Assembly: GCF_033547155.1 (NCBI RefSeq)
Contig: NZ_CP137892.1
Span: 1,488,001-1,552,000, forward strand
DNA from: Pseudomonas benzenivorans
Lineage (GTDB): Bacteria > Pseudomonadota > Gammaproteobacteria > Pseudomonadales > Pseudomonadaceae
DNA length: 64,000 nucleotides
Direction of reading: 5' to 3'
A program made the translations under genes and the position numbers. This document shows positions 36,243 through 44,362 of this stretch, one piece after another. How positions within the stretch are numbered: position 1 is the stretch's first letter; every line of letters starts with the position of its first letter. A model generated the notes under the pieces. The model was not told where the DNA came from, searched no databases, and saw only the letters and a program-made list of their open reading frames with translations.

Positions 36243-38210
36243 TCAGCGCCGGCTCAGGCCCCACATCAGATAGGCGCCGCCCAGCAGGGCGGCGAGCAGG
36301 CCGGCGGGGAGCTGGGCGGGGAACAGCAGGTTGCGCCCCAGCCAGTCGGCCAGCACCATCACCAGCGCACCGAGCAGGGCGCCGGCCAGCAACTGGCTGC
36401 GGGCGCGACCGAAGCCCAGCAGGCGCGCCAGGTGCGGGGCCATCAGGCCGACGAAGCTCAGCGGGCCGAGCACCAGGGTGGCCGCCGCGCTGAGCAGGGC
36501 GGCCAGGCCGAGCAGCAGCAGGCGACTGCGCGCCAGGGGCACACCGAGGCTGCCGGCGGTGCCGGCGCCCAACGGCAGCAGTTCCAGCCAGCGGGTGGCG
36601 GGCAGGCAGAGCAGCAGCAACAGCAGCGCCAGGCCCAGGGCCCAGGCGGCCATGCTGGCGTCGACGAAATAGGTGGAGCCGGACAGCCAGGCCAGCAGCT
36701 GCTGGCCGCGGGGATCGCCGAGGGCCAGTACCAGCACCTGCACCGCATCGAACAGCGCGCTCAGGGCGATGCCCGCCAGCAGCAGACGCTGCGGGGCGAA
36801 GCCGGAGCGCCGGCCGAGCCAGAGCAGGGCCAGCAGTGTCAGTGTCGCCCCCAGAGCGCCCAGCGCCAGGCGCGGCAGGAAGCCGGCGGCGGGCAGCAGG
36901 AACACCGCCGCCAGCAGGCCCAGGGCGGCGCCGGCGCTGATGCCCATCAGCTCCGGGCTGGCCATGGGGTTGCCGGTCAGGCGCTGGATCAGGGTGCCGG
37001 CCAGGGCCAGCATCAGCCCGGCGGCCGCGGCGGCGATCACCCGCGGCGCGCGCAGCTCGAGCAGGGACTCGGCCAGGTGCCAACGCCAGCCGTCCGGGCC
37101 CTGGCCCAGGGCCAACGCCAGCAGCAGCGCCAGGCCCAGCAGCGCGACCAGCGGAACCAGGCCGCGCTCGGCGCGGCGGCCGACCGGCATGGCCATGCCG
37201 CTCGGCGCTGGGTGGTCGGCCAGGCGCAGACGTGGGATCAGCCAGAGCAGCAGCGGTGCGCCGAGCAGGCCGGCGACCGCGCCGGTGGGCAGCAACTCGC
37301 GGAAGGGACCGGCGATCCACTGCACCAGCAGGTCGGTGAGCCAGAGCAGGGCGGCGCCCAGCAGGGGCGACCAGAGCAGGCGCTGGCCCAGGGTGCGCGC
37401 GCCGAGCAGGCGGGCGATGGCGGGTGCGGCCAGGCCGATGAAGCCGATCACGCCGACGCTGCTGACCACGCAGGCGGTGAGGAACACCCCCAGGCCCAGG
37501 CCGGCCAGGCGCAGGCCGGGCAGGGAGACGCCGAGGCTGCGCGCGCCGCTGTCCTGCAAGTCCAGCAGGCTGAGCGGGCGCAGCAACAGCGGCAACAGCG
37601 CCAGGGCCAGGGCCAGGCGCGGGGCGAGGAACAGCACGGCGTCCCAGTTGTGCTGGCTGAGCGAGCCCGCCCCCCAGATGAACAGCGCGGTCAGGCCCTG
37701 GGGTTGCAGCATCATCAGGGCGATGTTCAGCGCGCTCAGGTAGAGGCTGACCACCAGGCCGGCGAGGATCAGCGCCAGCGGGCTCATCGCCCGGCGCCAG
37801 GCCAGGGCGAACACCAGCAGGCTGGCCAGGGCGCCACCGCCCATCGCCAGCCACTCGCGGGCCAGCAATAGCTGCGGCGCGAACAGGGTGGCCAGGGTCA
37901 GGGCCAGCTGTGCGCCGCCGGCGACCCCGAGGGTGGTCGGCGAGGCCAGCGGGTTGCGCAGCACCTGCTGCATCAGCAGGCCGGCCAGGGCCAGGCTGGC
38001 GCCGCACAGCAGGGTCATGCACAGGCGTGGCAACCAGCTGTAGTGGGCCAGCACCTGGCGCAGGTCGCCGAGGTCCGGCTGCCACAGCGCCTGGCCCCAC
38101 AGGGCGCTGGGCAGGCGCAGGCCGAGGTCGCCGAGGGCCAGTGCCAGGCAGGCGGCGAACAGCGCCATACAGAACAGCGCCGGTTTGCGGCTGGCGAGGG
38201 TGTCGGTCAT
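36243..38210 (-). CDS. FhuB-like double-length ferric-siderophore permease
   Basis: The 655-residue membrane protein is two FecCD permease units fused in tandem, as in FhuB. Each half has the family motifs: 'LCGASLALAGLLMQQVLRNPLASP' with 'GVIGFIGLAAPAIARLL' in the first, and 'LMLALAGTLIQRLTGNPMASPELMGIS' with 'LSFVGLMAPHLARLLG' in the second. The two 'PL/MASP' segments contact the ATPase subunit. The start was placed at MTDTLASRKP because its ATG overlaps the stop of the binding-protein gene (ATGA). It imports the ferric hydroxamate into the cytoplasm. Confidence 0.95.
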   Translation of the reverse strand: MTDTLASRKPALFCMALFAACLALALGDLGLRLPSALWGQALWQPDLGDLRQVLAHYSWLPRLCMTLLCGASLALAGLLMQQVLRNPLASPTTLGVAGGAQLALTLATLFAPQLLLAREWLAMGGGALASLLVFALAWRRAMSPLALILAGLVVSLYLSALNIALMMLQPQGLTALFIWGAGSLSQHNWDAVLFLAPRLALALALLPLLLRPLSLLDLQDSGARSLGVSLPGLRLAGLGLGVFLTACVVSSVGVIGFIGLAAPAIARLLGARTLGQRLLWSPLLGAALLWLTDLLVQWIAGPFRELLPTGAVAGLLGAPLLLWLIPRLRLADHPAPSGMAMPVGRRAERGLVPLVALLGLALLLALALGQGPDGWRWHLAESLLELRAPRVIAAAAAGLMLALAGTLIQRLTGNPMASPELMGISAGAALGLLAAVFLLPAAGFLPRLALGALGATLTLLALLWLGRRSGFAPQRLLLAGIALSALFDAVQVLVLALGDPRGQQLLAWLSGSTYFVDASMAAWALGLALLLLLLCLPATRWLELLPLGAGTAGSLGVPLARSRLLLLGLAALLSAAATLVLGPLSFVGLMAPHLARLLGFGRARSQLLAGALLGALVMVLADWLGRNLLFPAQLPAGLLAALLGGAYLMWGLSRR

Positions 38211-39070
38211 GGCGGGGTCTCGTTCGGCAGGGCCCGTTGCAACTGCCGGGCGAAGCGCTCGGCGCTGGGCAGGGCGCCGAAGCTCCAGACTTCGGCCAGG
38301 GCATGCACGCGGCCGTCGCGCACCATCGGCAGGTTCTGCCACAGGGCGCTATTGGCCAACTGGCGTTCGGCATCCAGCGGTAGCGGGCGGAAATACAGCA
38401 GGCGGGCGTCCGGTTGCTCGATAAGGCGCTCGATTCCGGTGTTGGAGAAGCCCCAGTAGCTGCCCGGCGTGGTCCAGGCGTTGCGCAGGCCCAGGCGGGC
38501 GAGCACCGACTGGTAGAGGCTGTGCTGGCCATACACCCGGACATGGCGGTCATCCATGAAGTGCACCAGGTACAGCGGCCGCTGGGCATCGCCGAGCCGC
38601 CGCTGAGTGCGGGCCAGGCCCTCGTCGACGCGCCGGATCAGCGCTTCGGCCTCGGCCTGGCGGTCGAACAGCTGGCCCAGCTCGCGGGTGACGCGTTGGG
38701 CATTGAGGTAGGGGTCGCTGTCCGGGGCGAACAGGGTCAGGCTGCGTACCGGGGCGATGCGCTCCAGGGCGGCGCGGGCATTCTCGAACTGCGGGGTGAT
38801 GAGGATCAGCTCCGGCGCCAGTTGACTGAGCAGCTCCAGGTTCGGCTCGGTGCGCAGGCCCAGGTCCTGGACCTCGGCGGGTAACGCTGGCGCGGCGACC
38901 CAGCGCCTGTAGCCGTCCACCTCGGCCACCGCCTGGGGCGTCACGCCCAGGGCCAGCAGGGTCTCGGTCAGGCCCCAGTCGATCACCGCGATCCGTTGCG
39001 GTGCGGCGGCGGCCGGCAGGCCGAGCAAGGCCAGGCACAGGCCCAGGAGTACGGCCAGACGCATGCTCAA
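38207..39070 (-). CDS. FhuD-like periplasmic siderophore-binding protein
   Basis: This 287-residue protein carries the ferric siderophore across the periplasm to the permease. A signal peptide ('MRLAVLLGLCLALLGLPAAAA') is followed by the class III binding-protein start 'RIAVIDWGLTETLLALGVTP' and 'LGLRTEPNLELLSQLAPELILIT'. The late 'WSFGALPSAERFARQL' is like FhuD. No lipobox Cys is seen, so it is probably soluble. It overlaps the ATPase gene before it and the permease gene after it by 4 bases each, forming a tight operon. Confidence 0.92.
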   Translation of the reverse strand: MSMRLAVLLGLCLALLGLPAAAAPQRIAVIDWGLTETLLALGVTPQAVAEVDGYRRWVAAPALPAEVQDLGLRTEPNLELLSQLAPELILITPQFENARAALERIAPVRSLTLFAPDSDPYLNAQRVTRELGQLFDRQAEAEALIRRVDEGLARTQRRLGDAQRPLYLVHFMDDRHVRVYGQHSLYQSVLARLGLRNAWTTPGSYWGFSNTGIERLIEQPDARLLYFRPLPLDAERQLANSALWQNLPMVRDGRVHALAEVWSFGALPSAERFARQLQRALPNETPP

Positions 39071-39834
39071 TGGACCACGGCGATGGGCGCCTGGGCGCGC
39101 GGGTGGGGCATGACGGTCATGCCGATGCCGTAGATGGACGCCAGGGTGTCGCTGGTCATCAGTTGTGCCGGGCTGCCCTCGACCAGCAGGCGCCCGCTGT
39201 GCAGGGCCACCAGGCGGTCGCAGTAGCGCGCCGCCAGGTTGATGTCGTGCAGCACCACCACCACGCCCAGGCCCAGTTCCGCACAGAGCTTGCGCACCAG
39301 GGCCAGGACTTCCACCTGATGGGCGATGTCCAGGGCCGAGGTGGGCTCGTCGAGCAGCAGGTAGCGGCTGTCCTGGGCCAGCAGCATGGCCAGCCAGACC
39401 CGCTGGCGCTCGCCGCCGGAGAGACTGTCCACCAGGCGTTCGGCGAAGCGCTGGGTGTCGGTGAGCTGCAGTGCCCGCTCGATCCTGGCCCGGTCTTCGG
39501 CCTTGAGGCGGCCGAGGGGGCCGTGCCAGGGGTAGCGCCCGAAACCGACCAGTTCGCGCACGCTGAGGCCGTCGGCGGCAGGCAATTGCTGCGGCAGGTA
39601 GGCCACCCGGCGGGCGAAGGCGCGGTTGCCCCAGTCCTGCACCGGCTTGCCATCGAGCAGGATGCGCCCGCCGCTGGGCAGCTGCTGGCGCGCCAGCAGC
39701 TTGAGCAGGGTGGATTTGCCGGAGCCATTGTGGCCGATCAGGCCGACCATCTGCCCTTCGGCCAGACGCAGGTCGAGGGGGTGCAGCAGGGGGCGGTCGG
39801 GCAAGTGGTAGGTGACGGCGTCCAGTTCGAACAT
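39067..39834 (-). CDS. FhuC-like ferric-siderophore import ATPase
   Basis: The 255-residue ATPase powers the FhuBD-like importer. It has Walker A 'GHNGSGKSTLLKLL' (about 38-51), the Q-loop 'AYLPQQLP', signature 'LSGGERQRVWLA', Walker B 'YLLLDEPTSALD' and switch 'VLHDINLAARYCDR'. The start at MFELDAVTY was chosen for TGGAG just upstream and match to family length; a Met 14 codons earlier is possible. It is the first gene of the importer operon and is preceded by a Fur box on its strand. Confidence 0.95.
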   Translation of the reverse strand: MFELDAVTYHLPDRPLLHPLDLRLAEGQMVGLIGHNGSGKSTLLKLLARQQLPSGGRILLDGKPVQDWGNRAFARRVAYLPQQLPAADGLSVRELVGFGRYPWHGPLGRLKAEDRARIERALQLTDTQRFAERLVDSLSGGERQRVWLAMLLAQDSRYLLLDEPTSALDIAHQVEVLALVRKLCAELGLGVVVVLHDINLAARYCDRLVALHSGRLLVEGSPAQLMTSDTLASIYGIGMTVMPHPRAQAPIAVVH

Positions 39835-39917
39835 GCGCGCTCCAGATCGGCCGATAGGGCGGGTGAACAGGCGCACCGGAGAGCCCGGTGCGAAAAGACA
39901 GGAAATCTAAAGTAAGT

Positions 39918-39934
39918 GCTAATAATTATCAATG
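39918..39934 (-). promoter_or_regulatory. Fur box of the siderophore importer operon
   Basis: Read toward the importer genes the sequence is TTGATAATTATTAGCA, with two GATAAT-type units meeting at the centre. It lies about 85 bases upstream of the FhuC-like start and matches the site before the sigma gene (TGATAATTATTA is common to both). Confidence 0.8.
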
Positions 39935-39986
39935 TCTAATGGCCGGTTGCCCCGACCGCACATGGGGGCAACCGGTTCACCGGGCA

Positions 39987-40505
39987 TCAGCCGGTGCGCA
40001 CCTCGATGCGGCGGCCGCGGGCGTGTTCGGCCTTGGGCAGCTCGATGCGCAGCACGCCGTTGCGGTAGTGGGCCGCGGTCTTGTTGGCGAGCACCGGCAG
40101 CGGCAGGGGGATGCTGCGGTGGAAGCGGCCGAAGGCGCACTGGCGAATGCGGTAGTGGCCGCTGCTCGATTCCTGCTCGTAGCGTTTCTCGCCACGCACC
40201 ACCAGCACGTCGCCACGCACCTCGATGTCCAGGTCCTGCTTGTCCAGCCCCGGTACTTCCAGGCGCACGACGAACTTGTCGGCGTCCTCGTACAGGTCGC
40301 CGGCCAGCAGCGCCCAGCTGCTCGAGGGGAATTCGGCGCTGGCGGACCCGGCCGCCGGCGGCGGGATTTCCTCGCGCTTGTCGCGACCGCTGGGGGTGAA
40401 GCGGGTCAGGGCCCCGCTGGCGCGGTCGAGCACCTGACGCCAGCCCTCGCCGAGCGAGTGCCAGGTCTCCTCCAGGCCGTGTTTCAGTTCGTTGAGTCTG
40501 TCCAT
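39987..40505 (-). CDS. Small heat-shock protein (Hsp20), third of three
   Basis: The 172-residue protein has an alpha-crystallin domain (about 65-165) with 'LYEDADKFVVRLEVPGLDKQDLDIEVRGDVLVVRGEK' in recognisable blocks and the closing 'RNGVLRIELPK'. The N-terminal 65 residues form a long arm rich in charged residues, unlike the other two copies. Such proteins hold unfolding clients as large oligomers. It follows the second Hsp20 gene on the same strand after a strong GC hairpin, with GGAGGTGACCC ahead of its start. Confidence 0.92.
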   Translation of the reverse strand: MDRLNELKHGLEETWHSLGEGWRQVLDRASGALTRFTPSGRDKREEIPPPAAGSASAEFPSSSWALLAGDLYEDADKFVVRLEVPGLDKQDLDIEVRGDVLVVRGEKRYEQESSSGHYRIRQCAFGRFHRSIPLPLPVLANKTAAHYRNGVLRIELPKAEHARGRRIEVRTG

Positions 40506-40518
40506 GGGTCACCTCCAG

Positions 40519-40550
40519 GCCGCGGGCGGGCGTGTGGGCCCGCCCGCGGC
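40519..40550 (-). terminator. Strong hairpin between Hsp20 genes 2 and 3
   Basis: A perfect stem of about 13 GC pairs (GCCGCGGGCGGGC with its complement) closes a 5-base loop between the two genes. No T-run follows. It may damp read-through to the third gene or act as a processing barrier. Confidence 0.5.
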
Positions 40551-40553
40551 GGT

Positions 40554-40931
40554 TCAGGCGCTCTTGACGACGATCTTGCGCGGTTGCGCATGGGCATGCT
40601 TGGGAATGCGCAGCTTGAGCACGCCATTGCGCAGCTGTGCGTCGATCCGTTGGCTATCCAGTTCGCTGCTCAGGGCGAAGGCGCGCTTGTAACGCGCCAG
40701 ACGGACCTCTGCGTAGACCGCCTCCATGCCTTCTGGCGTCGCCGTGGCGATCTCGCCTTCGAGGGTCAGGGTATCGTTCTCGACCCTCAGGTCGAGCTTG
40801 TCCTTCGGCACGCCGGGCAGGTCGGCGAGCAGCAGGATGCCGTCCTTGTCCTCGAACACATCCACCCGCGGCAGCAAGGTCTGGGTTTCTTCGGCACGCT
40901 CGGGGCGGCTCACGGTTTTCTTCTCGCTCAT
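40554..40931 (-). CDS. Small heat-shock protein (Hsp20), second of three
   Basis: The 125-residue protein is almost entirely an alpha-crystallin domain with 'PRVDVFEDKDGILLLADLPGVPKDKLDLRVENDTLTLEGE' blocks and 'LRNGVLKLRIPKHAHAQPRKIVV' at the end. I start it at MSEKKTVS, which has GGAGG 9 bases upstream, rather than at the Met 6 codons earlier that precedes that site. It lies between two other Hsp20 genes and probably forms mixed or separate oligomers with them. Confidence 0.92.
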   Translation of the reverse strand: MSEKKTVSRPERAEETQTLLPRVDVFEDKDGILLLADLPGVPKDKLDLRVENDTLTLEGEIATATPEGMEAVYAEVRLARYKRAFALSSELDSQRIDAQLRNGVLKLRIPKHAHAQPRKIVVKSA

Positions 40932-40960
40932 CGTGGCTTCCTCCTTCAATGCCTGGGTTG

Positions 40961-41413
40961 TTACTGGACGGTGATGCGCTTGGGTTGGGCCGACTCGCGC
41001 CGCGCCACCTTGATATGCAGCACGCCGTCGCGATAGGACGCCTCGACCTTGTCCGGGTCGGCGTCGTCGGACAGGCTCACCGTGCGCTTGAAGCGACCGC
41101 TGAAGCGCTCGTTGGCATAGACCGACAGGCTGCCGTTGTCGCCCGGCCGATCGCCCTCGCGCTCGCCGACTATGGTCAGCAGGCCGTGATCGATCTGCAC
41201 GTCGAGCTTGTCCGGGTCGATCCCCGGGGCGAAGGCGTAGACCTCGATGCTCGAGGTCGTGCTGCCGACGTTGAGCGCCGGGAAGGCGCCGCTGGCGACC
41301 GCACGGATGCTGCCCGGCCGGCCGAGACCGGCGTAGTCCTGCTGCAGCTCGCGCTGCAGGCGTTCGAACTCGGCGAGCAGGCCGTTGGGAAAGTTGAGAA
41401 GGGACTCGTACAT
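40961..41413 (-). CDS. Small heat-shock protein (Hsp20), first of three
   Basis: The 150-residue protein begins MYESLLNFPNGLLAEFERLQ and contains an alpha-crystallin domain (about 45-145) with 'IEVYAFAPGIDPDKLDVQIDHGLLTIVGERE' blocks and 'YRDGVLHIKVARRESAQPKRITV'. The start is fixed by AAGGAGG 8 bases upstream; an earlier in-frame Met leads through the leader. It is the promoter-proximal gene of the heat-shock trio. Its leader can fold so that the ribosome site is trapped, as in RNA thermometers. Confidence 0.92.
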   Translation of the reverse strand: MYESLLNFPNGLLAEFERLQRELQQDYAGLGRPGSIRAVASGAFPALNVGSTTSSIEVYAFAPGIDPDKLDVQIDHGLLTIVGEREGDRPGDNGSLSVYANERFSGRFKRTVSLSDDADPDKVEASYRDGVLHIKVARRESAQPKRITVQ

Positions 41414-41453
41414 CGCAAACCTCCTTGGCTGGTTGACCAGAGATTCGTTTGCG
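41414..41453 (-). promoter_or_regulatory. Candidate RNA thermometer in the Hsp20 leader
   Basis: In the leader, CGCAAAC pairs perfectly with GTTTGCG, whose last base adjoins the start codon. Between them sits a small hairpin CTGGT-CA-ACCAG followed by the ribosome site AAGGAG right against the closing stem. Short, weak stems next to the ribosome site are the basis of heat-opened thermometers of small heat-shock genes. A CTTGAA with a CCAACATAT about 14 bases on, further upstream (41490-41525), might be a sigma-32-like promoter. Confidence 0.5.
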
Positions 41454-41612
41454 GTGCTCAAGGCCGAGGCCTCAAGCCCCGTCGCTAGAAAATATGTTGG
41501 CGTGCACGCGGGGCTTCAAGGCCGAGCCTTAGAACATTCTGAAATGCCTTATGCCGGACGGGCATTTGCCTGGCGCAGGGGACGGCGCGGCTTGCTGCCG
41601 CGCCTGGGGGGC

Positions 41613-42248
41613 TCAGAACGGCGCGGGGCACTCGAAGCGCAGGCGTTCGCCGCTGTGCGGGTGGCTCAGGGTCAGCATGCTGGCGTGCAGGCACAGGCGC
41701 TCATGGGCGGCCAGGGCCTGCGCGTGGGCATAGAGGCGGTCGCCGAGCAGCGGGTGGCCGATCGACAGCATGTGCACCCGCAGCTGGTGCGAGCGGCCGG
41801 TGATCGGCGTCAGCTCGATGCGGCAATAGTCGCCGCAGCGCTCCAACACCCGCCAGAAGGTCAGGGCGTGCTTGCCCAGTTCATGGTCGACCACATGGCG
41901 CGGCTTGGTCGGCGGGTCGTAGCGCAGCGGCAGGTCGATGCTGCCACTGTCCAGCTCGGGCTGGCCCCAGCACAGCGCGGTGTAGGCCTTCTCCGTCTCG
42001 CGGTCGTGGAACTGCCGGGACAGCTCGCGGTGGCTGTCGGCATCCCGGGCCAGGACGATGATGCCCGAGGTTTCCCAGTCCAGGCGGTGGACGATGCGCG
42101 CCTCCGGGTAGCCGTTCTCCTGCAGGCGGGTGACCAGGCAGTCGCGGTTGTCCTCGGCGCGACCGGGCACCGAGAGCAGCAGGGTGGGTTTGTTGATCAC
42201 CAGCAGGGCGGCGTCCTGGTGGAGGATTTCAATCTGGCTGAGGGGCAT
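41613..42248 (-). CDS. rluA: Pseudouridine synthase, RluA family
   Basis: RluA-type enzymes isomerise uridine to pseudouridine in 23S rRNA and some tRNAs. The catalytic Asp is in 'IVHRLDWETSGIIVLA' (H-R-L-D-x-x-T-S-G). 'NKPTLLLSVPGR' and 'PITGRSHQLRVHM' are further family blocks. The length of 211 residues suits the short RluA type, which lacks an S4 domain. I start at MPLSQIEIL; a Met 7 codons upstream is also possible and neither has a strong ribosome site. Its place next to minE is as in other Pseudomonas. Confidence 0.9.
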   Translation of the reverse strand: MPLSQIEILHQDAALLVINKPTLLLSVPGRAEDNRDCLVTRLQENGYPEARIVHRLDWETSGIIVLARDADSHRELSRQFHDRETEKAYTALCWGQPELDSGSIDLPLRYDPPTKPRHVVDHELGKHALTFWRVLERCGDYCRIELTPITGRSHQLRVHMLSIGHPLLGDRLYAHAQALAAHERLCLHASMLTLSHPHSGERLRFECPAPF

Positions 42249-42318
42249 CGTGGGGTCCGCAAACGACATCGGCGACCGAGGTCGCCGATGCCGGGAAACA
42301 TAAGGCCTGGGCGCCGGA

Positions 42319-42573
42319 TCAGCGATCCGGCAGGGTGATATTGAGCTCCAGGATCGAGCAGCTGCCCTGGTTCTCCAGGGCGACCTGGACCTGATCCGAG
42401 TCGATGGCGACGTATTTGCGGATCACCTCGACCAGCTCCTGCTGCAGGGCCGGCAGGTAGTCCGGCTGGCTGCGTTGGCCACGCTCGTGGGCGACGATGA
42501 TCTGTAGGCGTTCTTTGGCGATGGAGGCGGGGGTTTCCTTCTTGCGTTCGCGAAAGAAGTCGAAAATATTCAT
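42319..42573 (-). CDS. minE: Cell division topological specificity factor MinE
   Basis: The 84-residue MinE binds membrane-bound MinD, stimulates its ATPase and drives the pole-to-pole oscillation that keeps MinC away from midcell. The N-terminal '[31 protein letters not shown]' region holds the membrane-targeting and MinD-binding stretch, and the rest forms the dimer domain. Its ATG shares a base with the minD stop (TGATG). The length is typical. Confidence 0.97.
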   Translation of the reverse strand: MNIFDFFRERKKETPASIAKERLQIIVAHERGQRSQPDYLPALQQELVEVIRKYVAIDSDQVQVALENQGSCSILELNITLPDR

Positions 42574-43385
42574 CAGCGGGCTCCGAACAGGCGTTGCATG
42601 AGTCCTTTCTTCTGCACGTCGAGGAAGCGGTGCGGCACTTCCTTGCCGAGCAGGCGGTCGACGGCATCGCTGTACGCCTGGCCGGCGTCGCTCTGGTCGT
42701 CGAGAATCACCGGTACACCCTGGTTGGAGGCCTTGAGCACCGCCTGCGATTCGGGGATCACGCCGAGCAGGCGGATGGCGAGGATTTCCTCGACGTCTTC
42801 CACGCCGAGCATTTCGCCCTTGGTCACGCGCTCGGGGTTGTAGCGGGTCAGCAGCAGGTGCTCCTTGATCGCCTCCTCGCCCTTCTCGGCGCGGCGCGAC
42901 TTGCTCGCCAGCAGGCCGAGCATGCGGTCGGAGTCGCGCACCGAGGAGACTTCCGGGTTGGTCACGACTATCGCCTCGTCGGCGAAGTACATGGCCAGGT
43001 GGGCGCCCTTCTCGATGCCGGCGGGCGAGTCGCAGACCACGTACTCGAAGTTCTGCGACAGCTCGTTGATGACCTTCTCCACGCCCTCCAGGGTCAGGGC
43101 GTCCTTGTCGCGGGTCTGGCTGGCGGCCAGCACGTAGAGGTTCTCCAGGCGCTTGTCCTTGATCAGCGCCTGGGTCAGGGTCGCTTCGCCGTTGACCACG
43201 TTGACGAAGTCGTACACCACGCGGCGTTCGCAGCCCATGATCAGGTCGAGGTTACGCAGGCCGACGTCGAAGTCGACGATGACAGTCTTGTGCCCGCGCA
43301 GGGCGAGGCCGGTACCGATGGCGGCGCTGGTGGTGGTTTTGCCCACGCCACCCTTGCCGGACGTGACTACGAGGATCTTGGCCAA
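42573..43385 (-). CDS. minD: Septum site-determining ATPase MinD
   Basis: MinD is a membrane-cycling ATPase of 270 residues that recruits MinC. The deviant Walker A '[16 protein letters not shown]' is at about 9-24, followed by '[17 protein letters not shown]' and '[11 protein letters not shown]'. The C-terminal amphipathic helix that anchors it to membrane is '[12 protein letters not shown]'. It lies between minC and minE on the same strand and overlaps minE by one base. Confidence 0.98.
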   Translation of the reverse strand: MAKILVVTSGKGGVGKTTTSAAIGTGLALRGHKTVIVDFDVGLRNLDLIMGCERRVVYDFVNVVNGEATLTQALIKDKRLENLYVLAASQTRDKDALTLEGVEKVINELSQNFEYVVCDSPAGIEKGAHLAMYFADEAIVVTNPEVSSVRDSDRMLGLLASKSRRAEKGEEAIKEHLLLTRYNPERVTKGEMLGVEDVEEILAIRLLGVIPESQAVLKASNQGVPVILDDQSDAGQAYSDAVDRLLGKEVPHRFLDVQKKGLMQRLFGAR

Positions 43386-43485
43386 GGTGATTCACCCCAA
43401 AATGTGAAGATAAAAGCGGGAATCTGGCGGCCGCGCGAGGCGTCCGGATGCCCTTTGTGTCCCTTAAAATTGGCCGCAGTATCCG

Positions 43486-44211
43486 TTAAAGGCGGGTGAT
43501 GTTCAACACGTCACCCGACAGGCTGACATGCACCGCATCGCCCCACAGCGGGTCGCGGCGCAGGTCCTCGGCGACCTTGTATTGGCCGGCGATCGACAGC
43601 AGTTCGGCGCCCATTTGTTGACAGAAAATCCGCGCCTGGGTGTTGCCCTTGATCCCGGCCAGGGCGCGGCCGCGCATGGGGGCATAGACGTGGATATTGC
43701 CGTCGGCGAGCAGTTCGGCGCCGGCGCTGACCGGCGCCAGGACGATCAGGTCGCCGCCCTGGGCATAGACCTGCTGACCGCCGCGTACCGGGGTTGTGAC
43801 GATCTTGGTCGGCTTGAGTTCCGGCTCGGCCGGTTTTTCCGGCGGTTTGGGCGTCAGTTCGAGCTGGCGCTCGCGGGCGCCGGAGGGGGGGAGCACCGGC
43901 AGATCCAGGGCGTCGGCGGCGGCGATGTCGTCGGCTCGGCTGGCGCGTACCGCCAGGGTGCGCAGGCCGTGCTTGCGGCACAGGCTCATCAGCGCGGCGA
44001 GATCGAGGTTGTTCTCTGCGGCGGGCAGCTTGTCCAGGGCCAGCACCAGCGGCGTGTTGCTGAAGAACTGCGGCGCCTGGGCGACCTTTTCCGTCAGCTG
44101 CTGATCGAGGCGCTCCAGGTCGTTGTGCGCCAGCTCCAGCACGGTGATGGCGAGCATGCTGCCCTTGAGCTGGAACACGGGGTCTTGGTCGAGTAGATCG
44201 GCTTGGCTCAT
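43486..44211 (-). CDS. minC: Septum site-determining protein MinC
   Basis: MinC inhibits FtsZ assembly away from midcell. The 241-residue sequence has an N-terminal FtsZ-acting domain, a Pro-rich linker ('[16 protein letters not shown]', about 115-130) and the C-terminal beta-helix dimer domain with '[17 protein letters not shown]' and '[16 protein letters not shown]', the most conserved stretch of the family. The start at [11 protein letters not shown] matches the family; the longer open frame has no support. The gene leads minC-minD-minE and is divergent from the acyltransferase gene. Confidence 0.96.
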   Translation of the reverse strand: MSQADLLDQDPVFQLKGSMLAITVLELAHNDLERLDQQLTEKVAQAPQFFSNTPLVLALDKLPAAENNLDLAALMSLCRKHGLRTLAVRASRADDIAAADALDLPVLPPSGARERQLELTPKPPEKPAEPELKPTKIVTTPVRGGQQVYAQGGDLIVLAPVSAGAELLADGNIHVYAPMRGRALAGIKGNTQARIFCQQMGAELLSIAGQYKVAEDLRRDPLWGDAVHVSLSGDVLNITRL

Positions 44212-44362
44212 GGTCTGCCTGATGCGCCTGTATAGAAGGAGGGAGCGGGTCGCGTAGGTTGCCGGGGACTTATAGCGAGATCGTCGGTGGGTCGCAAGCC
44301 GCGGCGACTCCGCGGCAAGTGCTGGTAGAATGCCCGGCTTTGGCTGTTGTGCGGGATCGTTC

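Noticed and set aside
10621..39934. Pyoverdine locus
   Set aside because: PvdS-, PvdE- and PvdA-like genes suggested it, but no PvdL chromophore synthetase or periplasmic maturation genes are present, and the FhuF-like reductase plus FhuCDB-like importer indicate cytoplasmic uptake of a hydroxamate.
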